From Polyodon spathula (Eukaryota > Chordata > Actinopteri > Acipenseriformes > Polyodontidae): a DNA stretch of 64,000 nucleotides. The DNA is taken from assembly GCF_017654505.1 (NCBI RefSeq), contig NC_054543.1, positions 22,518,976 through 22,582,975 of the forward strand, given 5' to 3'. Below are positions 12,366 to 23,299 of this stretch, one piece after another. Below the pieces are notes generated by a model, which was not told the DNA's origin, searched no databases, and saw only the letters and a list, made by a program, of their open reading frames with translations. The number at the start of each line of letters is the position of its first letter. Position 1 is the first letter of the stretch. Position numbers and translations under genes: made by a program.

Positions 12366-12605
12366 AAGAACATGCTGTCCAGTGGCCACGCCCCCTGCTC
12401 ATGCCATAGTTCTGAGTGAGGTCTCAGCTGTCATTCTCACACGCTGGGACACTCAGAGTGCGAGTGGAGCCAGCCAAATGTATATGGAGCGGGGGAGCAG
12501 AGTGGTGTAGTTTTTTTTAATGTTTTGCATACTTGATAATTGCATTTTTTAAAAAAGCTTTTTTTTTTATATTCAATGTGATTGATGTGGTACTTTATTC
12601 ATTGA
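11336..12605. other. Intergenic DNA, no gene seen
   Basis: No recognisable coding sequence. It holds a three-unit ~30-bp tandem repeat (11868-11955) and a (CA)n run at about 12338-12363. A GC-richer stretch at 12130-12300 has no open frame that I recognise. Confidence 0.55.
11868..11955. repeat. Three diverged ~30-bp tandem units
   Basis: Units start GAATTTTTTTAAGGCAAGCG (11868), GAATTATTTAAGACAAGCGC (11899) and GAATTTAAGGTGAGCAAAGC (11929); the first two are 31 and 30 bp long. Confidence 0.6.
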
Positions 12606-13640
12606 GATTAACTGAGAGGAGACCTCAGTGACTTTGAAAGAGTGGTGATTGTTGGGGCACGTTTGGCAGGAGCTTCAGTGACCAAGACAGCTCAACTTGC
12701 TGATGTTTTATGAGCAACGGTGTCTAAGGTGATGTTGGCATGAAAAGACATCATCAGCAAAGGGAAACAGTGGACGGAAGCGCATACTCCAGGATCGTGA
12801 TATCTGTACATTAATTTGAAGTGCAAGGCGAGCAACTGCAGATTAATTGACTGCAAATTTCAACAAGGAGCGCGAGCAGCCAGTTTCATCAAAAACGGTC
12901 TGCCGAGAATTCCACCGAGTGGGATATCATAGTCAGGTTGCAGTGCACAAACTGCTCATCATGCCTGGCAATGCACGTTTGCGAGTCCAGTGGTGCAAAA
13001 AGCACAGGCAATGGACTACTGAGCAGTGGAGAAATGTGATATGGTCAGATGAATCATCCTTCACCATGTTCTTGACAATTGGCGTGTGCATGTGTGGCGC
13101 CAACCTAAAGAACTCTACAGCCCTTAGTGCTTGGTTCCAACAGTGAAGGGTTCTGGTGGTTCTGTAATGCTGTGGGGCGCAGTTTCCTGGCATGGTTTGG
13201 GTGTACTCATTCCCCTAGAAGGCAAGGTCAATGATAATCACTACTTAATGGTACTGAGTGAGCATCTTCACCCCATGTTGCAACATTTCTTTCCTGCCGG
13301 GGGGGGGGGGGGGGGGTGTCTTCCAGGATGACAATGCCCCCATCCACAGAGCACGTGTGGTCGCCCAGTAGTTTGATGAGCATGACACTGATGTTATCCA
13401 TACGCCATGGCCTTCTCAGTCAACAGATCTGAAACCAATCCAGCATTTATGGGATATTCTGGAACGACGCCTGAGACAGTGTGTTCCACCTCCATCAAAC
13501 AAGCGTGAGTTGATTGACTTTCTCGTGGAAGAATGGTGCCACATCCCTCCTGCAGAATTCCAGAGACTGGTAGACTGTATGCCACAGCGCTTACAGGCGG
13601 TACTGGACGCACGTGGTGGCTCAACGCTCTATAAGTAACT
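12606..13640 (+). pseudogene. Tc1-like transposase T2, inactive
   Basis: A second, distinct Tc1-type transposase. The N-terminal HTH half begins near 12610 (GDLSDFER-like, decayed). A better preserved part runs from 12847 (SKTVCREFHRVGYHS..) through VIWSDESSF (first Asp, about 13047), VPTVKGSGGSVMLWG, then QDDNAPIHRARV (second Asp, about 13330). The third acidic position reads PIQHLWD instead of PIEHLWD. Frames change several times, and 18 G at 13299-13316 interrupt the catalytic domain. The end GTTTCCATTTTTTTGTCCACT at about 13650 looks like a terminal repeat; the matching left end is not visible. Confidence 0.82.
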
Positions 13641-13671
13641 TTACATTGGTGTTTCCATTTTTTTGTCCACT

Positions 13672-13779
<108 letters not shown>

Positions 13780-13799
13780 AGAGAGTTTAGATGCAAAAC

Positions 13800-14660
13800 C
13801 AGATATATCCATTTTTCCTATTTTTGGTAAATAATCATTTTGTATTTTGCTTTTCTGAATAAATAAGTTGGAAAAACTAAAGAAATAAGAATTTTAGAAT
13901 CTAACAAAATCAAAATTTATTGAAACACTAAAAAGTGTTCATTTTATTTTTTGTTTTGTAGCAGAAGGCTATATATCCATGGACTGTTTTCTTGCAAAAC
14001 AACACATATCCACATTCCACTCAATTAAGCAAATGTATTAATGAAAGTCACTAGTAATTAATTAGCAAACATTCACAAATTTGACATCAAATAATATAAT
14101 TCTGGAGACAAAAATTAATTTTAGGCAATTTTTCACATTTTCTGCTTTTACATGGTATAACTGTCATATTGATACATACATGAACAAACTCTTGAAAGAA
14201 AAGTCAGTGATTTTCGGTATTACAGATTCACACTGACAAGGGTTCATCAAATAAATGGCTTAAAATTAATTAAAATACAATAATATCAGGGTTTGAAACT
14301 AACAATATTGTGTCTTTTGAAACTTGCTAGTTCTTATGTGAAGTGCCTAAGTTGGAATCAACAACAGTTGTGGTCCCTAAAAATAGGCTTAGATTTTTAT
14401 TTTACTAAAAAAAAAAAGTTAGATTTACAAAACACCTTCGTAAACGCCCATACAGATCGATCAGTCACTGTTTGTACCTCATTATTGAGCAACTGCAATA
14501 CTGTATGCTGAGAAACTGACAGCACCAGATGGGAAGACAGGAAAAAATTCTCTCAGCTGTGTCACCTTGCCGACCATGAAACTCTGCCTGAAATTGACAC
14601 AAATGACACAAATAAAATATTTATTTCATTATGCATTACATGTTGAAGTAACTTACAAAA
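13800..14660. other. Intergenic DNA, no gene seen
   Basis: AT-rich; no homology recognised on either strand. Confidence 0.55.
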
Positions 14661-14666
14661 AATAGA

Positions 14667-15327
14667 TGGTGAGTAAGTAGATTCAAGAAAATGCAGAGAG
14701 TCCTTTTCTTCAATCAGTTGCCAGGTTTATTGAAATATGCAGGGAGTCTGGTCCCAGGTACAGGACAAACAGAATACTCAACATTACAATGTTTGCGTGA
14801 CATTAAATACCCTTCTGTATAGATGGTCCACCTCCCCTTTCTCTTACACTTAACTAATGGTCAAGGTACAACACATTATTCTGTTAATTTAGTGTGTGTG
14901 TGTGTGTGTGTAGTCTTGTGTGACAACCTCTGAACTCAGTGCATTCTTCACACTCCTGGAGAAAAAAGGTCCATAAATCTTCCCCTTTGATCCCAGTGGC
15001 ATTATCTCTTTCGATCTCTCTGAGAACCTCTGGGTCCAATGCCAGTCCCTGGGAGCCTTTTAGCCCCTTTATGCTTTGCATTCCAAAGTCTTACAGCCTG
15101 ACCCCTTCTGGTCCACAGCATTGTTATCTTTTTAGCTTGCAGTCAATGCTGGGCAAGAAACTTGTAGACACAAGGTCTCTATCAATTGTAAGCAGTACAT
15201 GCAATTTGAACCAAACAGTCTGCTATCTGCAATATTAGTCTCTTTTCAGAAAAAAACACCAGTATAGCTCTGCCAGTCCACATGCGTAGCAAACTGCTAA
15301 TCAATTCTCAATCCATGTTTTCCAACA
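14667..15327 (-). repeat. LTR-like repeat, minus copy of an inverted pair
   Basis: About 660 bp that matches 18158-18782 in reverse orientation over nearly its whole length. On the minus strand it starts TGTTGGAAAACATGG and ends ..TACTTACTCACCA (TG..CA). It carries AATAAA shortly before the end (around 14730) and an internal CA/TG microsatellite, as LTRs often do. No coding frame. Confidence 0.55.
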
Positions 15328-16640
15328 CATGTGTTGGTATTTGCAATAATGCTGGCTGTCTGGCTGGCTATGAATTGCTATCTACAATAATTAATGTACT
15401 CACATACACATGCAGGCTTCACTAAAGTCCCAATTTAAAGACAGTACGTTTCACTGTAGCCCTCTGGGTGAAATTGTTAGCTAGGTGGCTATTTTTTTAA
15501 ATTAGCAGTGGGAGTAAAACCACTTTAGCAAGTACAGTAGACTCTGCCAGAACTGATGGACACTGTATATACTATATGCACTAATGAGAGCAAAACAAAT
15601 ACAGAAGAAAAACAAGGAAAATGCAGATCTTTTCTAGAAAGCTGGGAGACTTTGTATAAATGGATTTTATGTTTTTAAATGCTGCAACAAGTTCTGCTTG
15701 TGAAGCATCCACACTATAATTTGACAGAACAGGCGATTTATTTGCACTGTGCGGGATCTTATTTTCCCCCACTGGTACTTGAGCCCCGCAGCACTCACGG
15801 AATCACCACCTGTGCACCTATTATCAGTGATTAAAGCCTGGTTTTCAAAATGATTATCGCTTACCAATACTGTATTGGTATAAGAAATATGTGTTTTTAA
15901 AAAAGTAATTTCAGCTTTCATTCACTTAAAATATGCTGACGATAATGTAAACACCAAGCTACAGATAGGGAGTCCCAAGCTTTAAACGTGTTACTGTTTA
16001 TAAATAAGAACTCAACTTTATTATGAATATTGTGTTATTATGTTTTAAGCAACATATTACGATAGTGTTCATTATGGTAATTGTTTGTTTATTAGTTTTA
16101 AAATGTTTATTAAAACGAGACCTATTGTTTGACTTCATTAGTACAACCGGCCCCCTTTGGTATTGACATTTTCAGTCAGGGTCATAACCAAGTATAAATC
16201 TCCACATTTTTGTAAAATGACTTTACACTTACTTCTAAAGATGCAACACATTTCAGTAAATTCAAATCATAAACTTATCATCCCACGCAGAAGGAGAACA
16301 CAAATGGAAAACACCATTAAGTGGGGTTGGCATTGAAAGGGAGATGACGGGAGGTTTCACAGTTCCGATCGATTGACAGTTTTCTAAGCATTATTTGTGA
16401 ATGCTTATTCACCATTGCTACACCCTGTTAGAAAATTGATTTCCCTGCATTTTTTTAAATTATTAACCCTTTAATCATAAATCATAATTTACAAGATTTA
16501 ATACTCCTGGGGGCTGCCATAATAGGGTCACGTGATGTGATACTGCACTCCGATTGGCTCCGTGGATATGTTGCAGGTTATGGAAAGAAATGATCATTTG
16601 AGTTGTATTTAACGTGATGTATATCGTGTTTTGAGGACAA
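15328..16640. other. Spacer inside the inverted pair, no gene seen
   Basis: AT-rich DNA with no recognisable coding sequence or repeat. Confidence 0.5.
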
Positions 16641-16689
16641 AAAAGTTTTTATTGAGAAAAAATTATATATTAAAAATACAAAACCAAAA

Positions 16690-17960
16690 GATCATAATTG
16701 GATAAGTCTCCAACTCCCTGAGTTAATACTTGGTGGAAGCACATTTGGCAGCAATTACAGCTGTGAGTCTGTTGGGATAGGTCTCTACCAACTTTGCACA
16801 CATAGATTTAGCAATATTTAACCATTCTTCTTTACAAAACTGTTCAATTTCTGTCAGGTTCCTTGGGGAGCGTTGACAGCAATCTTCAAGTAATTCCACA
16901 AATTTTGTATTGAATTTAGGTGCGGGGCTCTGACTGGGCCACTCAAGGACATTTACCTTTTTGTTCCTGAGCCACTCCAGTGTAGCTCTGACTGAAAAAC
17001 AACCCCATAACATGATGCTGCCACCACCATGCTTCACAGTAGGGATGGTGTTCTTTGGGTGATTCACAGTGTTGGGTTTGCGCCAAACATAACGCTTTGT
17101 ATTTAGGCCCGAAAGTTCAATTTTTGTTTCATAGCCACATGGCTACAGAATTTCCTGAGTGATTTTTTTGTATATCAAACAGGATTCAAGGTGGGCTTTC
17201 TTGAGTAATGGCTTCCTTCTTGCCAACCTATCATACAGGCCAGATTTGTGGAGTGCTTGGGATATTGTTATCACATGCACACTTTGACCAGTCTTGGCCA
17301 TAAAAGCCTGTAGCTGTTGCAAAGTTGCTATTGGCCTCTTGGTAGCCTCTCTGATCAGTCTCCTTCTTGCTCTGTCATCCAGTTTGAAGGGATGGCCTGA
17401 TCTAGACAGGGTCTTGGTGGTGCCATAATCCTTCCACCTCTTAATAATCGTCTTGACCGTGCTCCAAGGGATATTCAAGGCATTTGATATTTTTTATACC
17501 CATCCCCTGATCTGTGCCTTTCAACAACTTTGTCCTTGAGTTCTTTTGAAAGTGCCTTGGTGCTCATGGTTGGGTTTTTTCTTTGAAATGCACTACCCAG
17601 CAGAGGGAACCTACAAGAACTTCTGAATTTATCCTGATGTCATGTGAATCGCTACAGTTCAACACAGGTGGAGGTCTTTTTAACATGGTGTGTGATTTTG
17701 AAGACGATTGGTTACACTTGAGCTAATTTAGGATTGCTATTACAAGGGGGGTGGACACTTATCCAACCAAGTTATTTCAGTTTTTATTTTTAATTAACTT
17801 TCTACAAATTTCTAGAATTCTTTTTTTCACTTGGAAGTTGTGGGGTAGGCTGTGTAGATAAATGAAAAAAAAAAACTTTTGATTCCAGACTATAAGGTGA
17901 ATATTTTGAAAGGGGGTGTAGTATATGTAGTATTCAAGATTGTGGAGCTGCATTTGTGCC
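16690..17960 (-). mobile_element. Tc1-like element T3, internally deleted
   Basis: On the minus strand the transposase N-terminus lies at about 17566-17480 (STKALSKELKDKVVERHRSG-like). The HTH region spans 17478-17143 (NIPWSTVKTIIKRWKDYGTT..). A catalytic fragment starts at about 17067 ([20 protein letters not shown]), then jumps directly to [19 protein letters not shown], so the second catalytic Asp block is deleted. It ends near 16723 with the usual ETYPNRLTAVIAAK tail. An A/T-rich subterminal repeat lies at 17720-17920; the opposite end is decayed. Confidence 0.85.
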
Positions 17961-18157
17961 ATATAAAAATGTGAGAAACCTTGTGTGTGTGTGTGTCCAT
18001 GTGTCTGCAGTTATTGTTCTTATACAGTTCTACGGTTATGCACCATGCAGCACTGTGAACACGGTTTATATTTTCTGCACTCGTGAGGATAGTTCATACA
18101 GTAGTACAGCCAGGGTGGTCTGTCAGCCCCGTTGACTCACTCATATGTGTTTGTGGG

Positions 18158-18782
18158 TGTTGGAAAACATGGATCAAGAATTGATTAGCAGTTTGCTACG
18201 CATGTGGACTGGCAGAGCTATACTGGTGTTCTTTTCTGAAAAGAGACTAATATTGCAGATAGCAGACTGTTTGGTTCAAATTGCATGTACTGCTAACCAT
18301 TGATACAGACCTTGCGTCTACAAACTCTTGCCCAACAATGACTGCAAGCTAACGAGATAACAATGCTGTGGACTCGAAGGGAACAGGCTCTAAAGACTTC
18401 AGAGAGATCGAAAGAGATAATGCCACTAGGATCAAAGGGGGTTACAAGAAGATAACAAAAGGCAGATGTATGGACCTTTTGTCTCCAGGAGTGTGAAGAA
18501 TGCGCTGAGTTCAGAGGTTGTCACACTAGACTACACACACAGACGCACACACACACACACACTCACACAATAAATTAAATTACCTTGACCATTGGTTAAG
18601 TGTCGGAGAAAGGGGAGGTGGACCATCTATACAGAAGGGTATTTAATGTCATGCAAACGTTGTAATGATGAGTATTCTGTTTGTCCTGTACCTGGGACCA
18701 GACTCCCTGCATATTTCAATAAACCTGGCAACTGATTGAAGAAAAGGACTCTGTGCATTTTCTTGAATCTACTTAATCACCA
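18158..18782 (+). repeat. LTR-like repeat, plus copy of an inverted pair
   Basis: Begins TGTTGGAAAACATGG and ends ..CTACTTAATCACCA. AATAAA sits at 18718-18723. It is the inverted partner of 14667-15327. Opposite orientation rules out a simple provirus; two solo LTRs or one long inverted-repeat element would fit. Confidence 0.55.
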
Positions 18783-19064
18783 TCATTTTTTTTTTAAGTT
18801 ACTTCAGTGGGTTGCTTTGAACTTCCTGTGAGATATTCAGATACAAATAAGCTCTGTATAAAGCTAATTTGATACAAATTATATGCAAAGTTTGAAATGT
18901 GCACATTTTTTCAGTACCAAACAATAATAATGAGAAAGTGTCTTCGAATCCAATTAGATAACTTCTCTGAGCACTTTGTCAGCTTTTTTCTTTGATGGTT
19001 ATAGCTGGGGATTTTTAAATTTTTTTTTTCTCTTAGGTCAAGGTACGTGATTTATAATGGACAG

Positions 19065-19440
19065 TTAAAAGGAATTCTTCTTTAACCATTTTGAAGTAGA
19101 TTTTGATGCATGCTTTGGATCTTTGTCATGTTGGAACTTCCAGTTGCGCTTTAAACCAAGTTTTGTAGCAGAGGGTTTCAGATGATTGGCCAATATCATT
19201 TGGTATGCTACAGAATCTATTTTACGATGTATTAGAACTACATTTCCTGTGCCATTTGAGGAACAGGCCCATAAAAGGGTATTACCACCTCTTTGCTTGA
19301 CAGTAGGTATTGTTCTTTGGTTTGTACGCCTCACTAGACTTTCTCCAAACATAGTGACTGTCAGCGTGGCCAAACAGCTAGATTTTTGCTTCATCATGCC
19401 ACAGAACATCTGATTTCAAAAACTGTAAACAGATCCCCTT
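19065..19440 (-). pseudogene. Tc1-like transposase fragment T4
   Basis: On the minus strand, Tc1-type catalytic sequence is recognisable: TIPTVKQRGGNTLLWACSS, then KIDSVAYQMILANHLKPS, then FQHDKDPKHASKSTSKWL around the second Asp. The HTH half and the third acidic residue are absent. The family differs from T1, T2 and T3. Confidence 0.75.
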
Positions 19441-19559
19441 GGGTGGGCCCAACAGAGGGACCATGTAGGAAATGAATGAAAAAAAAATCTAGACAAGAAA
19501 TCCTCTGTTAGAGAGCAACCCACTAGAAAATTAAAAGAGCCATCTAATTGGGCACCCTT

Positions 19560-20624
19560 AATTACATGCAGGGTAAGGACTGGAGGTACCACAGACCCAG
19601 TTACACAGGCTATTGTTTATGAATATGAGGATCAATAAGTAGATAGGAACTTAACTCTAACAGAGCTGACTGTGCTACAACAGCCTAAATGGGATGGGGT
19701 AGGAGATCCTACACATTTAGTGGAAAAAGTGAGAGTACAGCGCTGTGACAGGCTGGCGAGTGGATAGAGGTGCTACAGTTCAAAAAAATAACTTTTATTA
19801 TAAATAAGCAGAAAATAAAAGGGCACAAGGGCCAGAACAAAGGTATTTATACACAAAAAACACAACACAAACTTACAAAAATAAAGGTTTCCGGGCTGGG
19901 CGATGCCTTCACTGGACCAGAAGATTCATAAAAAACACAAAACATCAACTGAAAAAACAGCAAGCACAACCATCTGCTTGCTTCCTCTCTAAAGGGAAGC
20001 TGAGGCCTCCTTTTATGTCAGGTGGCTGGTTGCTGATTGATTGTTAATTAATCCAGTCAGTCCCCAGCCACCTGAACACAATAAATCCAGGCAGGTAGGG
20101 GAATTTAACCCCATCCCTGCCAATCTACAAAGGGCAGAGCTCTGCTCTGCCACAAGCGCATACATACTTTAACAAACAGGGATTGTTGTAAATTATTGCA
20201 AACTGTTTTACCAATTGCTGACACTGTACCCACTGCATTTGTAGAAGGCCAGGTTGTTGAAGGTGTATGTACTTTTCCTAACCATGAGCAGCATGTACAA
20301 TTTATGTGCCAGGTTGTAGGGTATCGGGTTATGGCCGATATGAGTAAAACTTTTGAAAGTGCCCCCAAGAGTGAGAAGCATCCAACAGATTTCCGTAGAG
20401 CATTTGTGATGGTGTATGATAACAACCTGGGACAGAACCCTCAAGTGGAATTGATTGGAGATGATGCAATATTTTGGAGTCTAGTAATTAACAAATATAA
20501 AGATTGTGTTACCCCTACATGTCAGCATTTTCTGTTACAGTATGCTAGAGACGTAACTCATAACCCCCCAGTCCCAGAAACTGGAAGGCGTATCCAAGAT
20601 TGGTTGATTGCATGGCATGAGTAA
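19560..20624 (+). pseudogene. Unrecognised open frame split by a solo LTR
   Basis: 20160-20624 is open to TAA and encodes about 155 residues with hydrophobic/charged alternation, several Cys, and a C-terminal RRIQDWLIAWHE. Upstream of the LTR, codons from about 19660 to 19743 lie in the same frame, so removing the LTR and one AGCGC duplication joins them exactly. Further upstream there is an in-frame TAA near 19637. I do not recognise the protein. Size and context would suit a retroelement Gag or a small cellular protein; I see no zinc knuckle, protease or reverse transcriptase nearby. Confidence 0.45.
19744..20154 (-). mobile_element. Solo LTR (411 bp) with 5-bp target duplication
   Basis: Read on the minus strand it starts TGTGGCAGAGCAGAGCTCTG and ends ..CGCCAGCCTGTCACA. 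It has a TATA-like ACATAAAAGG and an AATAAAAG poly(A) signal near the end. The flanks carry the direct repeat AGCGC (19739-19743 and 20155-20159), the classic mark of LTR-retroelement integration. No internal genes remain, so it is a solo LTR formed by LTR-LTR recombination. Confidence 0.85.
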
Positions 20625-20639
20625 CCAAGGAGGGGCAAG

Positions 20640-21004
20640 TGAACTCCTTTAGTGAGTATATAATACTGTTTATTGTTTAATTGAATATATCATCAGTCCT
20701 TAGTTTAGGCACAAACTCGGGGATTGTCCATAAAAATATACTACTTGCAACTCAACTCAATATTATTTATTAAATCTGGCGTCAACCCCCAAGAAGCTAA
20801 ACTTCAAGAGATATTCAACTCAGCTTAATACATTAACTTGTGTTGTCAGTAGTATATTTTATGTATTATCAATTTCAGATTGGTTTCCCCAAAATTTTGT
20901 CCATTTCATGCAGACCTGGCTTGCATTCTAGTTCACATTCTGATGAAGGGAAGACAGGTTAACGAAGGCTTTTTAAGCCTTGACACAGTTGAGACATGGA
21001 TTGT
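20640..21004. other. Intergenic DNA, no gene seen
   Basis: AT-rich; nothing recognised. Confidence 0.5.
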
Positions 21005-21270
21005 GTATGTGTGCCATTCAGACGGTAAATGGGGAAGACAAAAGATTTAAGTGCCTTTGAACTGGGTAAGGTAGTAGGTGCCAGGTGCGTCAGTTTGAGT
21101 GTGTTGAGAACTGCAACACTGCTGGGTTTTTCATGCTCAACAGTTTCCCATGTGTATCAAGGACGGTCCACCACACAAAGCCAACTGCAGACTAGTGGTC
21201 CAAAACTGCTCATTGATGAAAGAGGCCAAAGGAGGCTGATACGAATTGTGCAGAACTACAGTTAGTAGTT
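21005..21270 (+). pseudogene. Tc1-like transposase N-terminal fragment T5
   Basis: GKTKDLSAFELGKVVGAR then SVLRTATLLGFSCSTVSHVY and ERGQRRLIRIVQ match the HTH half of a Tc1-like transposase. The catalytic half is absent: the sequence stops at about 21265 and unrelated AT-rich DNA follows. Confidence 0.75.
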
Positions 21271-22312
21271 GTCGTACCTTGATACTAATGGGGTATGGCA
21301 GCCGACGACCTAACAGAGCAGAACAGAAGATTATATTATAAATATTATTTGTTAGAATTAAACAGATGTAGAACATTTGGGTTGCTATATGATAGGTGTT
21401 ACTTTATTCTACAGCAAAAATTATTTGGTGGTTTGCGCAATATTAAACTACTGTTGCTTTAATTGGAGATACGCGCTGTGACGTTGCTGCTCATTGAGTT
21501 ATATATTTTCATTCACTAAACAAAAGAAAAAGCTTATACCTAAGGAAATTGGGTACAGAGCGAAGAAATCTTGTCTTGGACATTGTTTGAACACTTTGTG
21601 AACCCGGCTAAACTTTACTGGCTTACACTGTTATGCTGTCTTGTGCACATGCATTTGCCTTTTATTCTTGGGCGCGTAAGGGACCAGAGTTTGGGTAATT
21701 GAATACACAAAAAGGTTGCATTCTGTGTGTTCAAATAGGAAACTATGTCCATCCCTAATCCTATTAATAATCACTATTAAAACAATATTCATAATACAAA
21801 ATAAGTCATATTTAGAGCGTTGTCGCTTGTGTCGCCTCTCCCAAGTCAGCACTAATCTTGCTGAGTGAAACAAGTCCTTGAAAGATTGTGAACGGCATTT
21901 TTGACCTGAACACGTCGGATCTTAAATCAAAAAGTTAGACAATTCGATTGCGTATCTGGGTATCCATCGGGACATCATACTGTGAGACTGGATATGATGT
22001 AAACGAAATGTTGAATTCACAACAAATAAAGCGCTGCTTTATCTGCAAGTCTGGGAAACTGATGCCAAACAAGGCAGAATGTTACTTTTTTTCACTGTCA
22101 TAATGAAGCCAGATGAAGCCTCCACTCTAAATGTTCGTCTTCATTTTTCATAATTACATTCTTTATGATTTATTTGTTTCAGAGCTTTTCTTTTGGCTTA
22201 TTGGTTGCTTAGTTGTAGAAAACTCGATTTGTAAAAGATTTGCCCCAAGAACAAATACCAACACAGTTCTTCGGTACGTAGTCTCAGATTCTGACTGTAC
22301 AAGAAATATGAC
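21271..22312. other. Intergenic DNA, no gene seen
   Basis: No recognisable coding or repeat structure. Confidence 0.5.
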
Positions 22313-22693
22313 TGTGACAGGCTGGCGAGTGGATAGAGGCCCAGAGACAGGCTGCAGTTCAAAAAAATAATACTTTTATTAACAATTTAACACAAAATAA
22401 AAGGGCACAAGGGCCAAAACAAAGGTATTTAAGCTCAAATAGAAAGACACAGAACAAGATTTACAAAAATAAAGGTTTCCAGGCTGGGCAATGCCTTCAC
22501 TGGATGAGACAATTAAAAGAAAACCACAAAACCTAAAACAGCAATCACAAACACCAGCTTGCTTCCTCAACTCCCTCCTCTCCTAATGGGAAGCTGAGGC
22601 CTCCTTTTATGTCAGGTGGCTGGGTGCTGATTGATGGTTAATTACTTTAATCAACCCCAGCCACTTGAACAAAATAAACCCAGGCAGGTAGGG
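22313..22693 (-). repeat. Second copy of the solo-LTR family, truncated
   Basis: Matches 19744-20154 from TGTGACAGGCTGGCGAGTGG through the block AGGCAGGTAGGG, with small indels. The GC-rich LTR start found in the first copy (..GCTCTGCCACA on the plus strand) is missing. No target duplication. Confidence 0.8.
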
Positions 22694-22783
22694 AAAAGTT
22701 AGGATTAGTTCATAGTTATGTTTTAAAAAATGGTTTGTAAATTAATTTTCAGCTGGATTCGGAAACGGAAGCCATATGCACTA

Positions 22784-22812
22784 ATATATCTATATATCTA
22801 TATATCTATATA

Positions 22813-22863
<51 letters not shown>

Positions 22864-23032
22864 CACTAGTTAAATGTAAATTACCATTCGGCCCGTGGTA
22901 GCCTGGACACAACGAAGTATTGATTGACTGCCGGTTTGACACTAGAGACGACCGGGTGACCCGGTACCAATATATATATATATAGATAGATATTATATAG
23001 ATATTATATATTATATATATATATATATATAT
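22784..23032. repeat. (TATC/TA)n microsatellites around a 110-bp unique core
   Basis: Two AT-dinucleotide/tetranucleotide arrays (about 22784-22862 and 22970-23032) flank a short unique stretch. Confidence 0.85.
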
Positions 23033-23299
23033 CCTTTTTCAGTCTGTCATTGTGAGGGCAGGATAGGCTTAAGTTTTCCTGTAAAGCTGTTTATTACAGA
23101 TGGCAAAACATTATCATTTTTAGTTTATTTTATATTTGCTCACCTTTCAGTGTGCCCTTATGTTTTTATTTAGTTGAGTAATCCTCAAACTTTGATTTGA
23201 TTGAATATGTTACTTTAAATAAATGGGTTAATCCTGATGAAAATTACTTTTCATACTAAAGTACTCAACCTTAACTTCAAAAATATAAATACTTAGTGA

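Noticed and set aside
14667..18782. A complete endogenous provirus between the two LTR-like repeats
   Set aside because: The repeats are inverted, not direct, and the spacer has no gag, pol or env signal, only a Tc1 element.
20196..20624. Calling the unrecognised frame a viral matrix or Gag protein
   Set aside because: No motif supports it; left as unknown.
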